Shown: positions 51,271-61,357 of the stretch, piece after piece
How the letters are laid out: each line of letters opens with the position of its first letter
Position numbering within the stretch: the stretch's first letter is position 1
NCBI RefSeq assembly: GCF_050948215.1
Contig: NC_135150.1
Location: forward strand, 20,253,943-20,317,942
Length of the DNA stretch: 64,000 nucleotides
Origin: Halictus rubicundus
Taxonomy: Eukaryota; Arthropoda; Insecta; Hymenoptera; Halictidae
Reading direction: 5' to 3'
The notes under the pieces: model-generated
Database searches by the model: none
Told to the model about the DNA's origin: nothing
What the model saw: only the letters and a program-made list of their open reading frames with translations
Position numbers and translations under genes: made by a program

Positions 51271-51471
51271 CAGTGATTTCTCTATATATGTCGCCAAGGC
51301 CTGGATGATAAACGTCGCGGAATTATCCCCACTACCGCGGGGCATACCCCGTGAGAAGCCGCAAAGCTCGGACGCCGAGGAGTGTAAACGTAACACGGCT
51401 CGGGTATGTCTCCTGGACGCTAAACGTCGCTGGCAAGACCCGTGTTGCTGACATATATCGAGAATTCACTG
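51271..51471. mobile_element. pogo-like MITE, intact copy
   Basis: This 201-bp element runs from CAGTGATTTCTCTATATATG to a right end of ATATATCGAGAATTCACTG and is flanked by TA on both sides. It has no coding capacity. Its interior contains GCCTGGATGATAAACGTCGC and an ACTACCGCGGGG stretch shared by all family members. It is the best-preserved of about six copies in this window. Confidence 0.85.
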
Positions 51472-51529
51472 TACCAGGAATCCATCGACATCGATAGGAA
51501 TCCATCCTATCAATTAAATATGAACTTTA

Positions 51530-51637
51530 AATATTTAAAAGTATGAATGCTGTGAAAGCATCTATATAACTTGAATAATTGTGACATGAAAAGTCTGGAA
51601 CCGATCATTTGACCCGCGGTGATGGGTTCAGCGTTAA
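51530..51637. mobile_element. Right-end fragment of a TTAA MITE
   Basis: The region contains GAAAGCATCTATATAACTTG and AATAATTGTGACATG, then GACCCGCGGTGATGGGTTCA and GCGTTAA. This order resembles the right half of the TTTACGGAGC family, ending at TTAA. Confidence 0.45.
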
Positions 51638-52165
51638 AGTCTCGGTCGAACTTCTGTCTTAAATCTCTGCGAGTACGAAGGAATCGTAAGTCGCGACGTG
51701 CTCGGCCATGTCGTATCGAATCGATTTCGCGAAGACGTCACCCGATTCGCCGGGATTTCGTTACAAAGAGGCTTTTCACGTACTGAGGCACGCGCGTGGC
51801 CACCTTCCGGACCTGCCGGACTTGATCAGGTCCCTTTGAAAGCGGCAAGATACGGCCAACAAAGCGTCTTTGTGCGGCCCCGGGGCCGGGATTTCCTCGA
51901 GACATTTGTAATCCTTCAGGAGCAGGTGAGGGCATTACCGGGGCTCGACGCCCGTACGTTCACATTAGACGACGAGGATGTAATGCGAGAGCGTGAGCCT
52001 CGGGTACACAGCACCCGCCGATAACGCCATTAATAATACCTCTGTGTCTCGTGGTCGGGCCGCGCGCCCGTTTCACCGGGTCTAATGTATCGCGGCCGCA
52101 CGCCCCCGCACTTGCTCCCGCGAGTGTTGTTTGCGTGAACGCGATTGAATGCGTCGACCCAATGC

Positions 52166-52193
52166 GACGCGACGCGACGCGACGCGACGTTCT
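52166..52193. repeat. (GCGAC)5 repeat
   Basis: Five GCGAC units occur in a GC-rich region that also has several long but unrecognised open frames. Confidence 0.9.
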
Positions 52194-54749
52194 GTCGAAC
52201 CCTGTGGCCACGTCTTCGCGGCACCCCCTTCATACCGGAATCTCCAGGGTGTTGTAATTAGCGGGAAATGGTTGCCAGCGAAAGCGGTTTGTCGCCTCTC
52301 CCCCCCCCCTCCTCCCGGATAATTAACTCTTCGTCTGCAAACTGGGTCGTTCATTCGCAAAACGAAATTTCACTTTTCAATTTATTTATTTCCAATATTT
52401 ATTTTTTCCCATCGTTGCTTCATGAATTTGACGTTCCAACCATTTTATATTGAAATATTTTATAGAACAGTGATAAACGACTCAGTATGAAGACGTAGTT
52501 TGTGGTATTTTCGATTGACGAGTTACCTGGTTGTTACCATACTATCCTCTTTCTTCTTGGTGCAAACCACTACGTTTGACGAAGAACACAAGCTGCATTA
52601 TGTTAAGTCAACTACATAGGTATCTCCTAATTGAATACTAAAGTATATTATTCGAAGAAGTGTTTCGAATAAAGCTTGTTCCATTTTATAATGGAGAATG
52701 TGTTCGCTGGCCACCAACTTCGTCGGTCAAGGTCAAGATAACGAAACTGTACCGAAATGGACTGTTCTCATTTAGCCGAGCTTGCAGGCTTCGTCGATCT
52801 AAATATGTTAAGGTTTCAAGGTCGTTCAAGGTCATTTATTTGAGTTCAAATCTTGTTATGTTCCGGATATACTAAATACTCTATATAAAATCCTACGTCT
52901 TTTAATAACGACTAACCCAGATACTTTTGATCGAATATTTCTTTTACCTCGTACTAAGAAATTGATTCGCGACAAAAATGTCGCGCGGAAGAGTGAAGAG
53001 GGATTAAGGGCTAAGGGACTAAAGCTGGGGAATGCGGAGGAATGTGAGAATCGGTGCAGCAGAGGTAGAATGCAAGCGCAGAAAGGAAATGGGTGGAACA
53101 ACGAGAGGCAGGGTTGATGGCTCACCCTTCGGGCCACGGACCCTTTGCTCCTCGGCGATCCTATTCGCCGCAATATTTCGCGCGCGGATATTGAATGGCC
53201 CGGTGATTCCTGTTGATAGGCAATTTGCCAATTTCCACTTCTTTCGCCAGGGCTGCGTGCTTCGAGCCCCGCTCGGGATTCCGCTTTCATCCCTTAACGC
53301 CGGACGAATTTCTGCTGTCCGATCTGCCGGGACGTGCCGGCGCATTCTTTCCCCGTGACCTCTCTTGCACTCTTGCGAACCTGCTGCAACGATGTGCACC
53401 GTTTAGGTGGAGGAGCCTTGTGACGATCGCAATCGGGCTCCTCGATAAGGGATGCTCGAACGATTTCGTTAACGATAGCGTTTCTGGAGTTTGTCTAGAA
53501 GTCCTCCGCTCCCTTTAACAATCTTATTCGTACTTTTTCGAGTAGTGTAAATTAACTAAAGTGTTTAAGTTGTTTTCTAAGTTAGCTTGAGTTCATTTTA
53601 AGTCTTCAAATTTAATGTGCTTTAATTCTTATATTACTGACAGTCCTGCAAAAGAATCGTGCAAAGGACACAGACTCATTTTACCTTTGCCTATGCAGTT
53701 ATTTGAACTAAAGTCTATAGTATCGAGATTATTCGTTTCTAATTTCGAATTTAATGTAAATTTGAATTTCTGTGTGAAATAAATTGATCAGAACAGACGC
53801 AGCACCGTATGACGAGAGTTAATTTAACCACTTGAATATTTAAATAGATTTTTATTACTTAGTCGCGTTTTCGGTATCGCAGAAATTAATTTTCATCTAC
53901 CAATTCGATATTAATTTTAATTTAATCACTGCATTTGCCAAATTCATTTTGAAAGTCCATTTAGGGAACGATGAATTCTTTCGTAATAGTTTCAATACTG
54001 TAGGACAGGTTTTTAAATACAACATTGTTGACAAGTGCTCTTTGAAATGCAGGCTTGGAATTTGCTATGCTTTCAGCATCGACCCGGAGCGATACGAATA
54101 TATTCGTATTTCGGCCATGTTCCCTATCTATAATTAAATCGTTTAATCTTCCATTTACAGAGCTACTTTAACATTGGCCAAGTCTCGCCATGAAAATATT
54201 GTATAGAACAAAGGAAACAATGTCATATAATGCGATTAATTAAATATAGATTTATAATTGAAGGAGGATATAATTTAATAAAGTGAAAATGTAAAGGGTG
54301 ACTGTAACGGGTGGTATTTGGTGCCCGAAATTCAAATTTTGTACATGTGGCGCAACCCGTGACGGTATTCTCCAACTTGGTGGCAAACGTTGTCATAATT
54401 TGAATATTGTGACGTCATCTGTTGTAGAATTTTGAAACCTCTTACCACAGACTGTTATAAAGTTTAATAAGTCGGTACTAGATGGTGCGATCAGGTTCTT
54501 CTAAGAAACACTATCTGTCGGTAATTGTGCCTAATAGTTTCATCGTTTTGCCACTACGTGGAATGGCGCTGTACGGACGTTTGAACGGAACAAATAATTC
54601 TTGCCGGCATTTATATAACACCGTATGAGAAATACGACAAGAATCATTCGCTGCACATATAAGATATATTATTTGTTTTAAAAATCTGCATATTTGCTCT
54701 ACAATTTGCCCTTGAAGATATACGATGTAAACATCAGACCTGGGCAGAT

Positions 54750-54794
54750 TTTATTATAAGGCAGATTTTATATAACTATATGAAATCATTTATT
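54750..54794 (-). promoter_or_regulatory. Possible poly(A) signals downstream of PRDM13
   Basis: AATAAA occurs on the minus strand at 54794-54789 and again at 54755-54750, about 830-870 nt after the stop codon. I saw no canonical AATAAA nearer the stop. The 3' end is therefore only a guess. Confidence 0.25.
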
Positions 54795-55623
54795 TCACGC
54801 CGTTATGTTCAATACTGTTATTTGAAAATAAAAATGAAACTTTGATCAAATCCTATTTATCCCGAATTTATATTAGGGTATTCAATAATTTACGTTGGGT
54901 ATACAGAGGTGAAGAGAAACAAAACGCAGAATATACAATAATAATTTTCTTTAATTTACAGACTAGAATCTAAGATCACAATCATTAATTCTATCGCTCC
55001 TTATACACTAAAAAATATCAATTTAGATTTTGTATTACGATGAACGATCGTCGAACACAGCGATTAATACAGCTCAGTTACAACTCCTCTTCTACTCTGA
55101 TTTCATTCCAATCATCATACTACCTATTCATTACAAAAATTACACTGTTACAATGCAGCATAATTGATAGGTTATGTTACATCTGTGCCAATTGTAAAAT
55201 TCCTCATAATTCATAGGAGCACTCTCCGTCAGCTATCCAAGCGTTTCATCACCGCGTTCGCCTAATTTCATCGACACAGTGTTTACTATATATGTATATA
55301 ATCTCCTTATTGATGTAGCAAAAATAATTCGAATTTCCTTATTATATCATACAAAACTATCTCGAATCTTACAAAAATAATTCAAGTATTTATCACAAAG
55401 ATGTTGACAGCCCATCCGCGATATTATTACCCATTCATTCTATAAGATTTGCCAGCGAACTCAATCTGCAACCTACGACTTCCAGATCGCAGGCTGCCAT
55501 CTTTCCCTCTTTCCCCTGAGGGTCTCAATCCAAAGCGGTCAACGTGGTCTATCACATAGAAGAAGGAAGCCGAAGGTAAGTCTAACGGGTTAGCACCATG
55601 ATTACCACCACGTCGGTGTCTCC

Positions 55624-55858
55624 TCAAACATCGATTCCATCAGACGAGGAGTCCGAAGCCTCTTCAACGTTATTTTGATGCCTCGACCTGGTGTGTCTCT
55701 CGAGATCTCTCCTACGCACGAGCACTTTACCGCAGAGCTCGCACCTGTACGGTGTCTCTCCATCCGAGTGCAATCTCACGTGCTTGTTCAGGTTGCTGGG
55801 GTCTCCGAACGGTCGCTGACAGTACTTGCACTTCAGCGGTTTGTAGCCGGTGTGGGTC
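55624..55858 (-). CDS. Prdm13: PRDM13 coding exon 4 (end of finger 2, fingers 3 and 4, C-terminus)
   Basis: This 235-bp exon follows a poly-pyrimidine acceptor ending TTCCAG|GACCCAC. Joining the two bases left by exon 3 gives an uninterrupted HIRTHTGYKPLKC linker between fingers 2 and 3, which confirms the splice. Fingers 3 and 4 are followed by the short acidic tail EEASDSSSDGIDV and a TGA at 55626-55624. Confidence 0.94.
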
Positions 55859-58471
55859 CTGGAACACAAGAGAAAAAAAAAAACAATTAGTAACATGATT
55901 CAGGAAATTAAGGAAAATTAACCCTTCGAGGGCGACGGTCGATCGGTGATTTCTTTAATTTGAGTGAATTGGACTTTTTGATATTTCTGATAGCCACGTT
56001 CAAATTCTAGAGAGTAGAAAAATGCGAAAGGGTATCTATTTATTTATCCAATCAATTGTTAAATACTCGTCTGAGTCAGTATGGTCCCTGAAGGGTTAAG
56101 GGAGAAGACATTACGGATAGAAAACTGAGAAGCTGAGAAAAAGAAAACACTTTTTGATGTACAGTAAAGTCTTGATCTAAGCCGTATGAGCTACACGATC
56201 TTAGTCAGTTCGTCAATCCCCTCCACTGGGGGTATACCCCGCGAGAAGCCAAGAAGCTCGAACTGCCTCGGTCGCCGAGTAGTGTAAACATGATACCGGG
56301 TCCTAATCCGATATCGGATCAGGTATATTCGGTGTGAACCACTACTAATCCAATTAAAAAACTTATTTTTTTATGGGACTTTCTCCAACTAATTTGTGGC
56401 ATTTTCCTGATTAAAATGACGCTAAACGCGATATGATTTGAACTGTACTTAGTAGGTTTAATTTTTTTCTACGTTCAGCGCGGTCACAAGAACATAGTCG
56501 CCTACACGATCTATGTCACAGCACGGACCCGACGATTTTGGTTAGATCAAAACTTTACTGTATTCTAGAACGTGCTTCTTAGGAGGTGGGCTTGTTTCTA
56601 ATCTATCCAACAAGTGATAGTAGCTCTACGATGAATCCTATGATTGAAATAAGTAAACTCAAGGACCTCCTTACCTGATATGGATCTTCAGCCCGTACTT
56701 TCTTGAGTACACCTTGCCGCAATAAATGCACAGGTGTCCCTGCTTCGATTTTCCCAAGTTGCTAACAATCGTCTCCATCTGAGCAGCATGGACGTCCGCA
56801 GGTATCGGTGGAAGATTCGGCTGGGCATTGAACGGTGCCAAGGCGGTTTCCTCTCTTGGTAGAGGAACGGCACTGGTAACCACGCTGGGTTGATTCAAGT
56901 ATGGTCTGAACGCCGAATGTCTGAATCTCAGTTCCTTTTCCAGCGGCAACACTTGAGAGGAAGAGCTGGGAGAAATCTGCGTGGATGATGAAGTAGTAGG
57001 AGATGTTTGGATGAATGATGAAGAAGGAGATGGTTGGTTGAATAACGAAGAAGGAGATGGTTGGTTGAATAATGAAGAAGGAGATGGTTGGTTGAATAAC
57101 GAAGGAGGAGATGGTTGGTTGAATGACGAAGAAGGAGATGGTTGGTTGAATGACGAAGAAGGAGATGGTTGGTTGAATGACGAAGAAGGAGATGGTTGGT
57201 TGAACAATGATGTAGAGGGTAGTTGATTGAATGATGGAGTAGGGGATGGTTGATTGGACGATGATGACGGCGACGGCTGGTTCCAGGAGCTTGGAGAGTT
57301 GTTGGTCAACGAAAGATTGGAGTCCGTGCTTTCGATCTGGACCGGGGATATTCTTGGTGGTGATGACTGTGGAGACCCGGACAGCTCGAACTCGAAGCTT
57401 GATAGGCTCAAGGATAGGCTCCTTCTTTGAGCCAGAGTGAACTCCCTTGCGAGAACAGTCCAGAGATGGCTGATGTCCAGTCGGCTGCAGTTCAGCGCCA
57501 GGTGAACCTTCAGAGGATTCGGATACTCGAACAGGCTGTGGCACACGTGGCAAACGTAGCGATTTTGGCCTGGAAATGAAGAAGATGCTTCGTTATAGAG
57601 GAAGTATAATCGTCATCGCTCGGAAATAACTGAGCACGCAAGTGTACGGTTTCAAGTTTGGATAAAACGCCAAAAGGGTTATTCTTCAATGAATTCTAAC
57701 ATTACCTTGAATGTGCGAAGGCGTTAGGAACGGCATGCTCATCAAAGCTATGACGTGTTCCGTGAACCACAGAAGCAGAGGTTCACCTGGAGCGATGTAC
57801 CTGGCAACCTTCAGCATCACACCTTCGTTGGTGGACATCAGCACAATATTGCTGCTTTGACAGTCCTTGGCAAGAGTGATGATCTTCAGCCAACATGCCG
57901 CACTGACGAGCCCGTCAACGCAGTAGAGCCGGCCATTCGCATCTGCGACTTCGACCTGTAAAGTTCAGATTTTGTTCAATTGAATATTTCGCCAATTATT
58001 GTTTTGTTTTAAAATGATAGAGAATAACCCTAGTGCACTGTTCGCAGCATTTCGACCCAAAAGAAGATCTCCACCAGTGAAACTATGTGTCTGCTAAAAT
58101 ATCGAAACTAATCTAACATTAACAGTCCGTACGCACTGCACATAAGAACTAGATTTTTTCCAGAATGTCCACTACGCTCGAATTTGATTCTCAGAATCAT
58201 TCCAATTTTCTGAACAGTGCACAAGGGTTGAAAACAGAAGATTCTCAATTCCTCAACTTACATATTGTATCACCGAAGTAGTATTCTGCGCCAGCCGGTT
58301 AACATCAATGAGCTCGGTAGTAGAATCTTTGTAAAGTATTCCAGCAGCCCTGACAATCGGTCTCTCAGCATAGGGTTGAGTCAGCGAGGACCTCTGGAAC
58401 GCCTCGATGCTCATTATCAGAGCTCTATCAGCGAGGAAAGGCGGGTACATGATCGCGTTCGTAGCTTCCAT
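55624..58471 (-). CDS. Prdm13: PRDM13-like PR-domain zinc-finger transcription factor (four coding exons, spliced)
   Basis: Coding exons on the minus strand are 58471-58262, 57955-57706, 57569-56675 and 55858-55624. They total 1590 bp, giving 529 residues plus TGA, and all introns are GT-AG with matching phases (0, 1, 2). Residues about 1-152 form a PR/SET-like domain with WLKIITLAK (92-100) and a YIAPGEPLLLWF core (123-134). Finger 1 is C160/C163/H176/C181, a C2HC form directly after the PR domain. Residues about 182-430 are a Ser/Pro/Gln-rich linker. Fingers 2-4 are C434/C437/H450/H454, C462/C465/H478/H482 and C491/C494/H507/H512, followed by a short acidic tail. From memory of the family, the order PR - finger - long linker - three fingers and the strings SRKYGLKIHIRTHTGYKPLK and DPSNLNKH match PRDM13. 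Vertebrate PRDM13 is a nuclear repressor that specifies neuronal types in spinal cord and retina; that role here is inference. Human PRDM13 is about 700 residues, so the linker is shorter here. The ATG at 58471 is the first in frame after an upstream stop. Confidence 0.93.
56162..56560. mobile_element. pogo/Tigger-like nonautonomous element in PRDM13 intron 3
   Basis: The ends are inverted: CAGTAAAGTCTTGATCTAAG on the left, and its near complement ending TAGATCAAAACTTTACTG on the right. TA target-site duplications lie at both edges. It is 399 bp with no transposase. The interior near 56216-56290 (GGGGTATACCCCGCGAGAAG, then a GTAGTGTAAACATG segment) resembles the shorter MITE family found elsewhere in this window, so the two are related. 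The CAGT...ACTG ends with TA duplications are typical of the pogo group. Confidence 0.75.
56675..57569 (-). CDS. Prdm13: PRDM13 coding exon 3 (finger 1, repeat-rich linker, most of finger 2)
   Basis: This 895-bp exon has acceptor TTTCCAG|GCCAAAA and donor ATCAG|GTAAGG. It starts with the C2HC finger YVCHVCHSLFEYPNPLK, runs through a long Ser/Pro-rich linker containing a 9-residue tandem repeat, and ends within finger 2 after KYGLKIHI. The last codon (R452) is completed by exon 4. The antisense frames over the linker are also open because of the repeat and should not be read as genes. Confidence 0.93.
57013..57282 (-). repeat. Coding minisatellite in PRDM13: ten 27-bp units
   Basis: Residues 250-339 are ten units of the 9-mer N-Q-P-S-P-S-S-S/L-F; units 4-6 and 10 are identical at the protein level. 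Two more degenerate units follow (IQTSPTTSS and related). The DNA unit is 27 bp, so changes in copy number keep frame. The tract is probably disordered and lies between finger 1 and fingers 2-4. Confidence 0.93.
57706..57955 (-). CDS. Prdm13: PRDM13 coding exon 2 (PR-domain core)
   Basis: This 250-bp exon encodes residues 71-153 and the first base of codon 154. The acceptor is TTTACAG|GTCGAAG and the donor is CAAG|GTAATG. It holds the second half of the PR domain: the W-L-K helix, then the APGEPLLLWF strand that corresponds to the PGEEL-V-WY motif of PR/SET domains, then a short link to finger 1. Confidence 0.92.
58262..58471 (-). CDS. Prdm13: PRDM13 coding exon 1 (N-terminal PR-domain half)
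   Basis: This exon encodes residues 1-70, from MEATNAIMYPPF to NTTSVIQY. It ends at a strong donor, TAT|GTAAGT, with the GT at 58261-58260, leaving phase 0. The frame is open upstream of the ATG back to a TGA with no other in-frame ATG, so this start is preferred. The second Met (residue 8) is a possible alternative. An out-of-frame upstream ATG overlaps the start, so an additional 5' UTR intron cannot be excluded. Confidence 0.85.
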
Positions 58472-58598
58472 TAAAAATCGCCAGAAAACCGAATAGCTGA
58501 TCTTCTCCGACCGAACAATATTGCATCAAGTTTATCGAACTGTTCAAATAATTACTGTTTATCACGCACTCTTGGAAACAATTAGTTTACACGAACTG

Positions 58599-58688
58599 CT
58601 ACAGCAATTCCAAACGAGCACTCGCACACACGTTGAACTCAAGCTTGGTTATGATCGCCTTTGCACCTGACAGGTTGGGCGTCAGCAT
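58599..58688 (-). other. Upstream ORF in the predicted PRDM13 5' UTR
   Basis: A 29-codon ORF (MLTPNLSGAK to RLELL, stop at 58599) lies between the predicted initiator and the PRDM13 ATG. A second upstream ATG (TTGATGCAA, near 58528) is out of frame and overlaps the main start. If the 5' UTR is unspliced, these could dampen translation of PRDM13. They could also mean that part of this stretch is removed as an intron. Confidence 0.35.
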
Positions 58689-58699
58689 CAAGAAGCTCT

Positions 58700-58770
58700 C
58701 AATAACCAGGATGATCCGATGTCGAAGTGTAAACTGAGTGCGATCTGCGTACCGCACGTGCCTTTTAAAT
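58700..58770 (-). promoter_or_regulatory. Candidate core promoter of PRDM13 (TATA-like, E-box, initiator)
   Basis: On the minus strand there is a TATA-like ATTTAAAAGG (58770-58761), a perfect E-box CACGTG (58760-58755), and an insect-type initiator TCAGTT whose A is 58735, about 33 bp below the TATA-like box. A GGTTA that fits the downstream promoter element consensus begins near +29. The predicted 5' UTR to the ATG is about 264 nt. The spacing is what one expects of a real insect promoter, but no transcript evidence is available. Confidence 0.55.
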
Positions 58771-58799
58771 GTATTCGGTAGCTCGTGCCCCAAATTGTC

Positions 58800-60180
58800 T
58801 GGCAGGGGGCTGTTTATCCCCACTCTTCCGGAACACCCTAACTTTCGGAGCTCAGGGTAGACGCGTAATTGTATTTAAGGATCCGGCAGGGGTAAGTCAG
58901 GCCTACAGCGCGTCCGATCCTCGAATCCTGATGCGCCGACGATCGTCGGGGTGGAGACAATACGGCTCCGTGGTGGGGGCATCAATGACGGCCGATTGTG
59001 CCCCGAAGAGCAAGGTGCATCCGACCCAACCCTTCGCGACACCGATCCAATCCCTTCCTACATCTCAATATTGCACTTCCGACTTTTCAGATCCTATTTT
59101 GTTTATAATTTTGGCGCCTGTTCAGGCATTTGTCTAATTTTGCAAGTGTTAATACACTTAACACTTTAACATTCACTATTAATATACGTTGACTGCTACG
59201 CCGATCAATTCTTCGACTCTCAAAAATTAATTTTGATCATAATAAACATTTTGTGGGAACGAGAATATTATTTATTATAGTCAAATGATAATATTTGGTT
59301 CGTTTGTACATTTTTCAAGCTGCATGTGATACCTGAAAATGAGACGCTTTCGTGTTGCACGGTTCCTGACTCATCAACCTGCCCCCCGAGCATTCGCGTT
59401 CACGCAATTGACTAGCTATACCTAATGTAAAATCCTATGGTTAGTCCTATTAACATTTTTCACTTTGCTTTCAAAACAATTTCAAATTAAGTATTTTATT
59501 AGGTATCAATGTAGGTGTTACGGATTTTATGACAAAAATTAGGTGGTGCATTTGGACCAATAAAAGGATTGAAAGATTCCAGAAGACCAGTATACAATCA
59601 ATTTTGTATTCATCCTTTAATAAGGTTCATACTACATTGAACTTAGCGGTTTAAAAAATTACATAGAATCAAAAGTAATTTATTGAATGATATATAAATT
59701 GAGAAATTAAGATATATATATGTATGTCATAAAATAAATTACTTTTATTTTATGGAATTCTTGACAAAAATAAAATTTAAAAAAATAAAATTGCCTATTG
59801 TCTTGTCATAAAACTTTTTTAACTAACATTTTTTAACTATAACTAATTCTTGTTTAATGTATATAATGAAGTAAGCTAATATGTAATTAGATATTTTCCA
59901 TTTTTATTGTCAATTTTAAAGGTTGGAGTCACTTATTCTTAGTAGTATCATTGTAAAGGGCGAAGACTTATCTTTAATATAAAAAAATTACTGCTACCCA
60001 GCTACCTAGAGCGATTTTTATTATTAATGACACCAATGGTGCGTCACCAGTACAGTGGTTGTTAGTTATAAGGGCGAAACATCTTCATGACCTTTTGGTC
60101 TTGCGGGGTTTTAATTTTCACATCCAACCATGTGAGGGAAGTTTGTTAAAAATCTTTTGTTTAAACATAAATTAAAAAAT
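58800..60180. other. Upstream flank of PRDM13, no further gene seen
   Basis: 58800-59100 has moderate GC and short frames without a domain. 59440-60180 is AT-rich. A perfect 14-bp inverted repeat, AAAAGTAATTTATT / AATAAATTACTTTT, lies at about 59671 and 59731. Confidence 0.45.
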
Positions 60181-60184
60181 TAAT

Positions 60185-60545
60185 TTTTTTGCAGCTTTTT
60201 TTTTAAATGTTCTAAACAAAAGTTACGTGGTACACCTACATACTTCGATACTCAAAATTTCGGAAAGAATAAATTCAGAAATTAATCATTTTGCATTTTT
60301 TTAAAAATGTTCTAAAGAAAAGTTACGTGGTACTCCTACAAATTTCGGAAAATAGTAAATTGAAAAATTAATTTTTTTTTAAATGTTCTAGAGAAATGTT
60401 ACGTGGTACACCGACATATTTCGATACATAAAATTTCGGGAAAAAATGAATTGAGAAATTAATTTTTTTGCATTTTTTAAAAAATGTTCTACACAAAAGT
60501 TACGTGGTACACCTACAAATTTCGATACGTAAAATTTCGAAATGA
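60185..60545. repeat. Tandem array with GTTACGTGGTACACCTACA units
   Basis: The marker GTTACGTGGTAC occurs at 60222, 60322, 60399 and 60499 (spacings 100, 77, 100). Between markers, poly-T/AAATGTTCTA and AAATTTCGG segments recur. The 77-bp spacing reflects an internal deletion in one unit. Confidence 0.9.
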
Positions 60546-61357
60546 AATTTCTTTTAACAAAAAATCAAGGTTACCGTGATTTTTTAAATAATAATATTTA
60601 GTTTTGATTTCGCATCGGCACCAACATTATTCGTTGTTATTTTACTGACAGGTACCACGCTCGCGGCGCAATCAGCGACAGGTGAATAACAATGCTAGGT
60701 GCCCGTTGCTCAATGGTCCGTGTGAGAAATTCAACGTGCCGATTTATCCGTAAGGAGCTCGTCTAAAAGCCGCTCGGTTGAAACGGCATCTCACGCGAAT
60801 CGTTTTACTGCCCGGCTACCCCGATCGCAGGGTCATGGAACTGGACACGCTATACCGGCAACAGTATAGTTTCCAAATCCTTCCCAACATTGAGCACCTT
60901 GCAAGATATACCGCTAATCGAGTCGCTCGTTGCTGAAAGCACAAAGGCGCTGTGCCGGACGAGTGCGCGCGTATTAACTGCCAGGTACCCGATCCTTCCT
61001 GGGTTTCTTATTCAGAAATTACGTCTGGCGCCGGATTGTCTGACCCATTTTGACTAGTACCTATAGAAATTGGCTCGCATTCGACAATCCGTAACAATGA
61101 CGTCGGCGACACAGGCCTAATCCAGGCCTCACGCCGAAATTTACACAACAGCTCGCTTCATTCAACACCTTTACTTGACCCTGTGCTTCGCCCCGCCATT
61201 GTTCTGACTTTTCCAGCCATACCGCACGTTAATAAGTCACGTAGGCCACTTCCGATTGTCGGGCCTGTTGTTATTAAGTACCATTGTCTGCAGACTCGAT
61301 CAAGTTAGAACATTGGCAGCCAGAACGACGCAGCTCCGTTTATGATAGCTCGTTTAA

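Larger units (their letters stand above)
51650..55400. other. Intergenic sequence downstream of PRDM13, partly GC-rich
   Basis: 51.7-52.3 and 53.0-53.5 kb are GC-rich with unrecognised frames. One frame (51698-52024) has CAG|GTGAGG near 51927, which could be a splice donor, but no partner exon is evident. 53.5-55.4 kb is AT-rich; the right part is probably PRDM13 3' UTR. Confidence 0.4.

Noticed and set aside
51698..52024. 108-codon plus-strand frame with an internal CAG|GTGAGG
   Set aside because: No homologous motif and no convincing partner exon; GC-rich chance frame is the simpler explanation.
56762..57553. 263-codon minus-strand frame and 81-codon plus-strand frame over the same region as PRDM13 exon 3
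   Set aside because: They are alternative frames of the 27-bp coding repeat. The PRDM13 frame has zinc fingers and matching splice sites, the others do not.
60185..60545. CRISPR-like regular repeats
   Set aside because: The genome is eukaryotic, the units have similar rather than unique spacers, and the repeats are imperfect tandem duplications.
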